A stretch of DNA of 7,792 nucleotides from positions 1 to 7,792 of the forward strand of contig DLXZ01000037.1 of NCBI GenBank assembly GCA_003448675.1. The letters run 5' to 3'. Of the stretch, positions 1 to 6,092 are shown one piece after another. The notes under the pieces were generated by a model, which was not told where the DNA came from, ran no database searches, and saw only the letters and a list, made by a program, of their open reading frames with translations. Source of the stretch: Porticoccaceae bacterium (GTDB lineage Bacteria; Pseudomonadota; Gammaproteobacteria; Pseudomonadales; Porticoccaceae). A program made the position numbers and the translations under genes. The first letter of the stretch is position 1. Each line of letters opens with the position of its first letter.

Positions 1-899
1 CCACGACCATGGAATTTGTCGACATCGACGGGCTCGTGGCCGGCGCCTCGAAGGGCGAAGGCTTGGGCAACCAGTTTTTGGCCAATATTCGCGAGACCGA
101 CGCCATCGCCCATGTGGTCCGCTGCTTCAATGACGAAAACGTGATCCATGTGTCCGGCAAGGTGTCCCCCCTGGACGACATCTCCGTGATCAACACCGAG
201 CTGGCCCTGGCCGACCTGGAGAGCGTTGAAAAAGCCCTGCAAAAAGCCACCCGCGCCGCCAAGGGCAATGACAAGGACGCCATCGCACAGGTAGCGGTAC
301 TGGAAAACCTCCTGCCCCACCTGAACCAGGCCAAACCCCTGCGCTCACTCAATCTCAGCCTCGAAGACAAGGCCAAAGTAAGGGAATTAAGCCTGTTGAC
401 CCTGAAACCCACGCTGTATATCGCCAACGTTGCCGAGGACGGCTTCACGGACAACCCGCACCTGGCAGCGGTGGAAACGCTCGCTCAAGAAGAGGGCGCC
501 CAGGTCGTGCCCATCTGCAACAAACTGGAAGCCGAAATCGCCGAACTGGATGATCTGGACAAGGCCGAGTTTCTGGCCGAAATGAATATGGACCAGCCGG
601 GCCTGAACCGGGTTATTTTCGCGGGCTACCGCCTGCTCGATCTACAAACCTACTTCACCGCCGGTGTTAAAGAGGTTCGCGCCTGGACCATTCCCATTGG
701 CGCCACCGCGCCCCAGGCAGCGGGGAAAATACACACCGATTTTGAGAAAGGTTTTATTCGCGCCGAAGTTGTCAGTTATGAGGACTTCATTGCCTGTAAT
801 GGCGAAGCCGGCGCCAAGGACGCGGGCAAATGGCGGCTGGAAGGTAAGGACTACGTTGTTGAGGACGGCGATGTGATCCATTTCCGCTTTAATGTGTAA
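1..899 (+). CDS. ychF: YchF/OLA1-family redox-regulated ATPase, 5'-truncated by window edge
   Basis: This is the C-terminal part (299 visible codons, about 296 from the ATG at 9) of YchF, a TRAFAC-class P-loop NTPase of the Obg family that prefers ATP, binds ribosomes and is tied to translation and oxidative-stress responses. The frame stays open to base 1 and reads P-T-T before the Met at 9, as inside known YchF proteins, so that Met is internal. About 65 N-terminal residues with the P-loop lie outside; E. coli YchF is 363 aa, which fits. Visible parts are the G3 region (residues 5-10 from Met9), the [10 protein letters not shown] stretch after it, a coiled-coil insertion (about 60-125), the YchF-type G4 NxxE as NVAE (about 139-142), and the C-terminal TGS domain ending in HFRFNV, including the [13 protein letters not shown] and [13 protein letters not shown] blocks. 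Oddity: G3 reads DIDG where relatives have DIAG. The EamA gene follows after 3 bp. Confidence 0.96.
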   Translation, partial: TTMEFVDIDGLVAGASKGEGLGNQFLANIRETDAIAHVVRCFNDENVIHVSGKVSPLDDISVINTELALADLESVEKALQKATRAAKGNDKDAIAQVAVLENLLPHLNQAKPLRSLNLSLEDKAKVRELSLLTLKPTLYIANVAEDGFTDNPHLAAVETLAQEEGAQVVPICNKLEAEIAELDDLDKAEFLAEMNMDQPGLNRVIFAGYRLLDLQTYFTAGVKEVRAWTIPIGATAPQAAGKIHTDFEKGFIRAEVVSYEDFIACNGEAGAKDAGKWRLEGKDYVVEDGDVIHFRFNV

Positions 900-902
900 G
901 CG

Positions 903-1868
903 ATGAATACCCGGCCCGGTAACATCCACACCATATCGGGTCGCCGTGGCTACGGTTTGTTTCTGGCTTTTTTCGCCTGCACCCTGTGGGGATTGTTCCC
1001 GATTGCCATCAAAAGCGTGTTACAGGAGCTCGATCCCTACACCGTCACATTTTATCGCTTTAGCCTGGCCGGACTGGTTCTACTGCCGTTCCTGTACCGC
1101 CGTCGTCAACTACGGGGTATATATCAGACTGGCGGCGCGCGCCTGCGCCTGGTGCTACTGGGTTGCGGCGCGCTACTGACCCTGAACTACCTTTTGTACA
1201 CGTTTGGCATACGCTATATCACGCCCGAGGCCACCCAGGTAATTATCCAGCTGGCGACTATTTTGCTCCTGCTATCCAGTGTGTTGTTCTTTGGCGAGAC
1301 CTTCAATCGTATCCAGTGGTGGGGCTGTGTGGTATTTCTCGGCGGCCTGATTATCTTTTTTTACCCCCGAATTCTGGACATGCTGGAAGGCCTGAACACA
1401 TACGCTATTGGCATGGGCCTCATCACCATGGCCGCGATCAGCTGGACCTGCTATGCGATTTTGCAAAAACAACTGCTTGTGCACTTCACCTCGTCCCAGG
1501 TAATGCTGGTAGTCTATGGTATCGGCATGGTGACATTTTTACCCCTGTCGGAACCGGCAGCTGCTGCCTCACTCAGCCCAACCAACATTGGTTTACTGAT
1601 ATTCTGCGCCACCAGCACCCTGCTTGGCGCCGGTAGCTTTGCCGAAGCCCTGGCCCACCTGGAGGCCTCGCGCATCAGCGCCATTATGACCACCCTACCC
1701 ATCTTTACTCTCGTGTTTATGTGGTGCCTTAGCTTGTTCCCCTGGTTTGATATTAGCGCCGAACCCATGGCCGCCCACATACTGCTAGGCGCCGTTGTGG
1801 TAGTGATCGGCGCGCTGATGGTGGCGCTAAAAAAAGATACCGGGGCAGAAAAAGACGCTGCCGCATAA
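903..1868 (+). CDS. EamA/DMT-superfamily transporter (ten-helix drug/metabolite exporter)
   Basis: A 321-aa inner-membrane protein with two EamA repeats of five helices each, as in the drug/metabolite transporter superfamily (RhaT/YdcZ/RarD-like). Hydrophobic segments lie near residues 16-36, 48-65, 80-98, 106-130, 137-154, 166-186, 197-215, 227-245, 259-279 and 290-309. Repeat 1 ends with the typical helix pair around TPEATQVIIQLATILLLL and FFGETFNRIQWWG. Repeat 2 has the matching EALAHLEASRISAIMTTLP segment. Basic loops (RRRQLRG, C-terminal KK) are consistent with an inside-positive topology. The ATG at 903 lies 3 bp after the ychF stop, with no clear Shine-Dalgarno, so translation probably depends on coupling to ychF. 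The substrate cannot be predicted: family members move amino acids, sugars or other metabolites, usually outward by proton or sodium antiport. No terminator is visible before the tRNA promoter 23 bp downstream. Confidence 0.9.
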   Translation: MNTRPGNIHTISGRRGYGLFLAFFACTLWGLFPIAIKSVLQELDPYTVTFYRFSLAGLVLLPFLYRRRQLRGIYQTGGARLRLVLLGCGALLTLNYLLYTFGIRYITPEATQVIIQLATILLLLSSVLFFGETFNRIQWWGCVVFLGGLIIFFYPRILDMLEGLNTYAIGMGLITMAAISWTCYAILQKQLLVHFTSSQVMLVVYGIGMVTFLPLSEPAAAASLSPTNIGLLIFCATSTLLGAGSFAEALAHLEASRISAIMTTLPIFTLVFMWCLSLFPWFDISAEPMAAHILLGAVVVVIGALMVALKKDTGAEKDAAA

Positions 1869-1891
1869 AGCCGAAGCCCGAACCGTGTTTC

Positions 1892-1920
1892 TTGACAAAA
1901 ACCCGGAAAGTGGCCAGAAT
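1892..1920 (+). promoter_or_regulatory. sigma70-type promoter of the tRNA-Met gene
   Basis: A perfect -35 TTGACA (1892-1897) is followed by a 17-bp spacer and a -10 CAGAAT (1915-1920, 4 of 6 matches). The bases after the -10 (TCGCGCCC) are GC-rich, like the discriminator of stringently controlled stable-RNA promoters, so growth-rate/ppGpp control is likely (inference). Transcription should start around 1926-1928, about 20 bp before the mature tRNA 5' end. Confidence 0.75.
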
Positions 1921-1946
1921 TCGCGCCCTTTCCAGTACGACACTGT

Positions 1947-2023
1947 GGCTACGTAGCTCAGCTGGTTAGAGCACAGCATTCATAATGCTGGGGTCGGCAG
2001 TTCAAGTCTGCCCGTAGCTACCA
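1947..2023 (+). tRNA. tRNA-Met (CAT), elongator
   Basis: A complete 77-nt cloverleaf. The acceptor 5' strand is GGCTACG (1947-1953), paired with CGTAGCT (2013-2019). The D arm contains AGCTCAGCTGGTTAGAGC. The anticodon stem is CAGCA/TGCTG (1974-1978 with 1986-1990), with loop TTCATAA and anticodon CAT at 1981-1983. The T arm is GGCAG-TTCAAGT-CTGCC (1996-2012). The discriminator is A2020 and CCA is encoded (2021-2023). It resembles the elongator type (E. coli metT-like GGCTACGTAGCTCAG start) rather than the initiator: the C1-A72 mismatch and the three G-C pairs of the initiator anticodon stem are absent. A tRNA-Ile2 with a modified CAT anticodon is the alternative, but the overall similarity favours Met. 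Oddity: the first acceptor pair is G1-U72 wobble. In Pseudomonas, as I recall, tRNA-Met also follows ychF, so the position looks ancestral. Confidence 0.95.
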
Positions 2024-2058
2024 TCTTTTCCCTCCCCTCCTGCCTGAACCTACTTTTT

Positions 2059-2082
2059 ACCAGCTTGCGAGAGCAATCTGGT
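2059..2082 (+). other. stem-loop with GAGA tetraloop after tRNA-Met
   Basis: ACCAG (2059-2063) pairs with CTGGT (2078-2082). After a single C-T mismatch, TTGC (2065-2068) pairs with GCAA (2073-2076), closing a GNRA-type GAGA loop. The stem sits 36 bp after the tRNA CCA end. No T-run follows it on the plus strand; the T-run lies before it. It is therefore not a standard intrinsic terminator. It could aid 3' processing or protect the transcript end (inference). Confidence 0.4.
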
Positions 2083-2207
2083 TTCGACTGTCGCTAGTTT
2101 GTTCACGGGAGTACCCGCCATAGTAAGAAACTCATAACTGGCTTAATGACCCCCAGCCCTGGTTACTCACGTGTTTAGGTAACGGCTCTGATAAGGTCCA
2201 GAACCAC

Positions 2208-2491
2208 TTATGCGTCATATAAACCCATTTTTAATGGCGCGTTTGGTAGATACATGCCAGTTAACGTGGTGCATTTATCAAACAATGGCGGCTTCTCTAA
2301 CGGCTGGTCACCCTGGAAGCGAGCGCACATCCCCTCAAGATACTGACTCAGTTCAATTCGCTCTCAACACTTCTTATTAACACGCCAAATTGTTCCAACC
2401 GGCGTTTGACCTGGTTTTTCTCGTCTAAATCCAGCGCTTTGTAGGCGCGCGGATAGAGCCCGCCGTAACCCCAACAAATACTGGCAAAATT
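2208..2491 (-). pseudogene. decayed protein-like reading, frameshifted, unrecognised
   Basis: Two short minus-strand frames look like pieces of one former protein. The upstream piece (2491 down to a TGA at 2348-2350) is 47 codons and includes LYPRAYKALDLDEKNQVKRR and LEQFGVLIRSVESELN. The downstream piece (2363 down to a TAA at 2208-2210) runs in another frame and includes SQYLEGMCARFQGDQPLEKP and PLFDKCTTLTGMYLP, ending in MGLYDA. Joining them by a one-base frameshift near 2350-2363 gives a continuous charged/helical segment (SVESEL-SQYLEGMC). A TAG lies immediately upstream (2492-2494). No proper start is visible; the only ATG (2328-2330) would give a 40-aa product with GAGG too close to it. 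I do not recognise the family. The composition looks protein-like rather than random, but chance cannot be excluded. Confidence 0.3.
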
Positions 2492-2595
2492 CTAGCTTTG
2501 CTCTGTCTCAGTGAAGGAGAAGTGGACAAGAAGCTCCAGGTTCGTGATTGATTTATAACAATGGATTTTTGATTTAGTTTATTCATCACGCAATT

Positions 2596-2614
2596 AAGAA
2601 CGAGTATCATTCGC
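2596..2614. promoter_or_regulatory. candidate Fur box upstream of TonB receptor gene
   Basis: The 19-bp stretch, read on the minus strand as GCGAATGATACTCGTTCTT, matches 13 of 19 positions of the classic Fur consensus and contains a perfect AATGATA half. On the plus strand the match is 12 of 19. It ends 39 bp before the receptor ATG, a sensible place for repression over the promoter or start site. Iron-responsive control would be typical of TonB-dependent receptors. The match is moderate and unsupported by a clear promoter, so this is a suggestion only. Confidence 0.38.
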
Positions 2615-2642
2615 ATTTGCACCCAATTTTAGCAAGGTAGTA

Positions 2643-2647
2643 AAGGA
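2643..2647 (+). promoter_or_regulatory. ribosome binding site of the TonB receptor gene
   Basis: AAGGA lies 6 bp before the ATG at 2654. It supports this start, as does the signal peptide that begins immediately after the Met. Confidence 0.75.
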
Positions 2648-2653
2648 CCTAAT

Positions 2654-4765
2654 ATGAGACAACTATTGTTATTCACTGTGGTGACGGTGACCGTCGCCCT
2701 TCCCTTTCACAGCGGCTGGGCAAAAGAAGAGCAGATAGTAGAAGAAGTCACCGTAATCGGAGCCGGCCTACGCGAACGACTATACAAAGCCGGCATGTTA
2801 AAAGACGTCATCCAGAAAACTGAGGTGATAAGCGACACCTCGATCGAGCAAATGAACGCTGTCAATCTGACCGAAGCCATCTCTGAATCCCCCGGCGTGC
2901 GCGTCAGCAACGAGTGCTCCATGTGTGGTGTGAAGCGCGTTATGCTCAATGGTATGCGTGGAGAACATACCACTATCTTGGTGGACGGCATTGCCACCTA
3001 CACCATGATGTCCGGGTTCTACGGCCTGGATGCAGCGGCCTCTGCCGGCATCAACAGTATCGAAATCGCCCGCGGTGCCGGGGCCTCGCTGATCGCGCCG
3101 GAGGCGATAGGCGGCACCATCAACCTGGTGACAAAGGAAGCAACCGAAAACAGTGTTGAGATCGATTTGTCCGGTGGCGACAACGGCTATAGAAAGGGCA
3201 GTATGGTAGCGACAGGCCTGGCCAACCAGGATTCCACCCGGATCACACTGATCGGCCAGTATGACGAGCGGGATGAGTACGATGGTGACAATAACCGCGT
3301 CAGTGAGAATCCGTATATGGAGAATCGCTCTTTCACCGCCTACCTCTCCCAGGATCTGGGATTTAGCGACAACCTGCGTTTACGCATTAATCACACCGAA
3401 TCTGAAATTTTTGGCGGCCCCGACGGTTCGGACATAGGGAAGGTATTAGCCAGCTTCGCTGCCGATCCCAGCGAGTCCCCCAGCCTCTTCGTCGATGACG
3501 ATGTCCGCAACGACTATATCGGTCGCCCCTGGGAAACTGCGGAGTGGATTGAATCCGATCGCGATGAGATCTACCTGAGCTGGCTGCACGAATTCAATGC
3601 CGACTTCAACCTACAGGTCTCCGTCTCCCACAATGAGCACTCCCAAAACTCCTTCTACGAGGGCTTTAGCTACGAAGCGGATAATGACATGTCCTTTGTT
3701 GACGTCCGCATGAACTGGGCGCTGAATAGTGATCATCTGCTCACTTTCGGCGCCGATGGGCGCTTCGAAGAGCTGCGCTCAAAAACCAACAGTGACAGCC
3801 CCGACTACGTCTCCGACAGCTTTGACTACGATACGAACGGCGTCTATATACAGGACACCTGGACACCGAGTGAAAATCTGGAAGTTGCCTTGGCAGTGCG
3901 CTTTGATCAGATTGAGGCCGATTTTATCGATCCCAGCAAACCGGGCACCGAGATCGACGATAACATCATCTCCCCGCGCCTGGATATGCGCTACACTCAT
4001 ACCGACCAGTGGACCTCGCGCTTCTCCTACGGCCGCGGTTACCGTGCACCCCTCTCTTTCTTTGAAAGTGATCACGGCATCCTGGATGCTGGGGACGGCT
4101 TTGCCATTGAGATCGACGAGGTGGAGCGCTCCGAATCGTTTAACTATGCGCTGAGCTTCGCCGACGAGCGCCTATCCGCCACCGCCTCGCTGGCCTACAC
4201 CGAGGTGGAAAACCTGGCGGCGCTTGATGAAACCGATTCCGGTGTGCCGCTACTGACACAGATGGATAAAGATGCTGATGTTTTGGTGACTGATATCGCG
4301 CTGACTTACCACCTGCTGGAGAATTTAAGCCTGACCATGACCGCGGAACGCATCGACTATTCTGATGAATTTAAACAGGCTTTCGGTGTAGTGCCGGTAG
4401 AGGAGCGTCTTGTATTAAGCGTGGACTGGCATATAGAGGGCTGGGATGTTTACACCTCAGCTACCTGGATCGGCAGTCGCGACCTGTCGGAATACGGCAC
4501 CCCTGAAACCCCCACTTTTGATGCCGCGGGAACCGAGCCAATGTCACAGTCAGCGGAATCTTACTGGACGGTAGATTTACGTGGTTCCCGCCACCTCGGT
4601 GACAACTGGGAGATCTATGTCGGTGCCAGCAACCTGTTTGACTACACTCAAGTTGAAGATATGGAATCCCCGCTGTTTTTCGAGGATGGAGGCTATGATG
4701 TGGCCTACATTTATGGGCCACTGCGTGGACGCGAAGCCTACGCGGGTGTGAAGTATAGTTTCTGA
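2654..4765 (+). CDS. TonB-dependent outer-membrane receptor with CxxC in the plug
   Basis: A 703-aa ligand-gated outer-membrane transporter energised by TonB-ExbBD. The signal peptide covers residues 1-23 (one Arg, hydrophobic core, cleavage after G-W-A). The mature N-terminus carries a TonB box, EEVTVIG (30-36). The plug domain spans roughly 48-165, with VLVDGI-like signature ILVDGI (108-113), IEIARGAGAS (136-145) and AIGGTINLVTK (151-161). The rest is a 22-strand-type barrel with aromatic-rich strands (NLFDYTQ near the end) ending in GVKYSF, with the terminal Phe needed for BAM assembly. The loops are strongly acidic (e.g. YDERDEYDGDNN, DDDVRND). The protein has only two cysteines, C88 and C91 in NECSMCG, within the plug. 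The next gene, 13 bp downstream, encodes an exported thioredoxin-like protein, and a possible Fur box lies upstream. The substrate is not identifiable; iron chelate, cobalamin, copper or another metal complex all remain possible. Confidence 0.93.
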   Translation: MRQLLLFTVVTVTVALPFHSGWAKEEQIVEEVTVIGAGLRERLYKAGMLKDVIQKTEVISDTSIEQMNAVNLTEAISESPGVRVSNECSMCGVKRVMLNGMRGEHTTILVDGIATYTMMSGFYGLDAAASAGINSIEIARGAGASLIAPEAIGGTINLVTKEATENSVEIDLSGGDNGYRKGSMVATGLANQDSTRITLIGQYDERDEYDGDNNRVSENPYMENRSFTAYLSQDLGFSDNLRLRINHTESEIFGGPDGSDIGKVLASFAADPSESPSLFVDDDVRNDYIGRPWETAEWIESDRDEIYLSWLHEFNADFNLQVSVSHNEHSQNSFYEGFSYEADNDMSFVDVRMNWALNSDHLLTFGADGRFEELRSKTNSDSPDYVSDSFDYDTNGVYIQDTWTPSENLEVALAVRFDQIEADFIDPSKPGTEIDDNIISPRLDMRYTHTDQWTSRFSYGRGYRAPLSFFESDHGILDAGDGFAIEIDEVERSESFNYALSFADERLSATASLAYTEVENLAALDETDSGVPLLTQMDKDADVLVTDIALTYHLLENLSLTMTAERIDYSDEFKQAFGVVPVEERLVLSVDWHIEGWDVYTSATWIGSRDLSEYGTPETPTFDAAGTEPMSQSAESYWTVDLRGSRHLGDNWEIYVGASNLFDYTQVEDMESPLFFEDGGYDVAYIYGPLRGREAYAGVKYSF

Positions 4766-4778
4766 CGGCCGTGCTCTT

Positions 4779-5276
4779 TTGACGATCCCATATTTCCGTT
4801 CATTGCTGCTTATCGTTATCAACCTGGTATTAATACCCCGGGCAGTTGCCTCTCTGGAGCAGCTGCAACTGCCCAGTCTCACCGATAATACAACGGTCAG
4901 TATGACGGATTTTCGCGGCAAGGTTCTATTGCTCAGCTTCTTCGAGCCGGACTGCCCCTGGTGCTATCGGCAAATGAAAGTGTTCAACCAAACCCAAGCC
5001 CAGTGCAATGAACAATTGCAACCGCTGTCGGTGGGCATACGGGGTACGGATCAGAAACTAAGGCCGGAGCTAAGGCGCGCAAAGGTTAGTTACCCCGCCG
5101 TCAGGGGCACACCGCTGTTACTCCGGCTGGTCGGGGAGATCCCCGCTACACCCTGGACACTGATTTTCGATCCACAGGGGCAGTTACTGGGAACCTGGCG
5201 TGGTTATATGAAATTTAAACAGGTGCAATCGCTATTCCCCGAGTTTTGTCCGCCACCAGAATCGCCGCTCGGCTAA
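4779..5276 (+). CDS. exported TlpA/ResA-like thioredoxin-fold protein (CPWC)
   Basis: A 165-aa redoxin of the TlpA/ResA/DsbE-like group, probably periplasmic. The N-terminus has a signal peptide (Arg7, hydrophobic 9-20, cleavage after A-V-A at 24). The thioredoxin fold follows: FRGKVLLLSFF (45-55), active site C59-P-W-C62 in EPDCPWCYRQ, and a cis-proline candidate T124-P125 before the WTLIFDPQGQLLGTWRG strand pair. Two extra cysteines, C76 and C157, could form a structural disulfide. The start is a TTG at 4779, because the frame has no ATG or GTG between the upstream stop (4749-4751) and the signal sequence; a second TTG at 4803 is possible but would trim the signal n-region. No Shine-Dalgarno is evident and the receptor stop is 13 bp away, so the two are probably coupled in one operon. 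Likely role (inference): reducing or isomerising thiols connected with the receptor, perhaps its CxxC. It could also serve cytochrome maturation, but no ccm gene is nearby. Confidence 0.82.
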   Translation: MTIPYFRSLLLIVINLVLIPRAVASLEQLQLPSLTDNTTVSMTDFRGKVLLLSFFEPDCPWCYRQMKVFNQTQAQCNEQLQPLSVGIRGTDQKLRPELRRAKVSYPAVRGTPLLLRLVGEIPATPWTLIFDPQGQLLGTWRGYMKFKQVQSLFPEFCPPPESPLG

Positions 5277-5344
5277 TGTGCGTCATTGCTCAGCATCTCT
5301 CTTATTTCACCAATTATTTGGAATCAAAGGCCTGATATTTTGAT

Positions 5345-5390
5345 AGGGTCTTAGGAATCAAATCATCGACCAAACTGCTTCTAAGACCCT
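5345..5390. repeat. 10-bp perfect inverted repeat at the left end of the IS relic
   Basis: AGGGTCTTAG (5345-5354) is repeated inverted as CTAAGACCCT (5381-5390) with 26 bp between. The left arm overlaps the inferred left terminal repeat of the IS1595-type relic. The right arm, preceded by CTGCTT, also resembles the element's right end (CTGCTTCCTAAG at 6077-6088). It could be a hairpin, or the two ends of a collapsed, internally deleted element next to the main one. No T-run follows, so it is a poor terminator. Confidence 0.7.
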
Positions 5391-6092
5391 GTATAAAGCT
5401 AAAAACCTCTACTAAAGAAATTCAAAAATCAGAGAAACCAAATTTCGCCAACTTATCAAGGCCTTCACCATGGACTTTTCTGCAACGGATACGGCCAAAC
5501 TGGCCGGCCTGAATGTTCCATCCGTGAACGCCATTTCCCTCAAACTCCGTGTACGTATCACCCAGTTCCGCGAGGCGCAGTCTCCTTATTCTGACAAGGT
5601 CAAATTGGATGAATCCTGTTTTGGCCCAAGGCGTGTTCGTGGTAAAAAGGGCCGTGGCACTGGCGGTAAAGCCATTGTCTTTGGCATCTTCATAGATAAT
5701 GGCCATGTCTTTACCGAAATTGTCCCTGATGCACGCAAACGCTGTCTGTATACGAATCATTCGTGGCAGAGTGGACCTTGATAGTGTTGTACATACGGAC
5801 GGGTGGCGCGCCCATGACGGCCTGGCAGATATCTGCTATGCCTGGCATTTTCGTATCCACCATGGCGACGATGAATTTGCTAAGCATCAGTCCCCTATCA
5901 ACGGCATCGAACCCTTTTGGGCCTATGCCAAACATCGCTTAACCCAGTTTACAGGCGCGCCTTAACACACCTTTTATTTGCACCTCAAGGAAAGAGAATA
6001 TCGATGCAATCGTCGCCGTGACAACCTCAACAAATCACTGCTCAAACTGCTTCGAAACACCCCCATTTAGGTTAGTCTGCTTCCTAAGCACA
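5346..6092 (+). mobile_element. degenerate IS1595-family insertion sequence (about 747 bp)
   Basis: The element is defined by a transposase relic flanked by imperfect terminal inverted repeats. The left end GGGTCTTAGGAATCAAA (5346-5362) compares with the right end read inward, TGTGCTTAGGAAGCAGA (6092-6076): both share CTTAGGAA and about 14 of 20 positions. The size fits small IS1595 members of the ISPna2-like group, which carry only a transposase gene. The 8 bp outside each end (TTTTGATA and ACCAGCGA) do not match, so no target duplication remains or the ends are slightly misplaced. With a broken transposase the copy is immobile unless helped in trans. It sits between the thioredoxin gene and the convergent Lon-like gene. 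Confidence 0.72.
5416..6070 (+). pseudogene. IS1595-family (ISXO2-like) transposase, frameshifted and interrupted
   Basis: The protein is readable across two frames. Segment 1 begins after a TAA (5413-5415) with SKIRETKFRQLIKAF and a helix-turn-helix (TDTAKLAGLNVPSVNAISLK), then holds the first catalytic Asp in KLDESCFGPRR and the KGRGTGGKAIVFGIF and FTEIVPDARK blocks typical of the family. Around 5744-5756 a one-base shift moves the reading to the frame of IIRGRVDLDSVVHTDGWR, with the second Asp. The conserved INGIEPFWAYAKHRL follows, supplying the Asn of the DDN signature. A TAA at 5963-5965 then replaces what is normally a Lys/Arg codon before HTFYLHLKERE. The frame runs on for 34 codons to a TAG at 6068-6070 (LLKLLRNTPI), where relatives end. 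An ATG exists at 5470, but family alignment places the true start upstream, where no ATG remains. It is non-functional. Confidence 0.88.

Larger units (their letters stand above)
2024..2653. other. 630-bp intergenic region with no intact gene
   Basis: This region separates the tRNA from the TonB receptor gene. After a pyrimidine-rich run (2024-2040) it contains a hairpin at 2059-2082, a short CGGG-AGTA-CCCG hairpin at 2106-2117, a decayed protein-like reading on the minus strand (2208-2491), a Fur-box-like palindrome (2596-2614) and the receptor ribosome binding site. The last 100 bp are AT-rich. They contain promoter-like pieces (TATAAC at 2554-2559; TTGATT at 2569-2574), but no pair with good spacing stands out, so the receptor promoter is unassigned. 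No riboswitch with a recognisable conserved core was seen. Confidence 0.6.

Noticed and set aside
1947..2023. tRNA-Met as the attachment site of a genomic island running right
   Set aside because: No repeat of the tRNA 3' end and no integrase gene was found in the window. The IS relic alone does not make an island.
2425..2622. 65-codon minus-strand open frame upstream of the receptor
   Set aside because: Its translation is basic and low in structure. An alternative frame over the same bases (2351-2491) looks more protein-like, and the open frame crosses the probable receptor control region.
2030..2653. cobalamin or other riboswitch ahead of the TonB receptor
   Set aside because: I could not find a recognisable conserved core or the expected multi-stem fold. 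The Fur-like site is a simpler regulatory candidate.
3729..4154. 141-codon plus-strand open frame inside the receptor gene
   Set aside because: It is an out-of-frame reading of the barrel region, rich in Ser/Thr/Arg/Pro, with no motif. The receptor frame is continuous from signal peptide to terminal Phe.
5310..5330. CCAA-TTAT-TTGG hairpin after the redoxin gene as a terminator
   Set aside because: The stem is only four A/T-rich pairs and no T-run follows.
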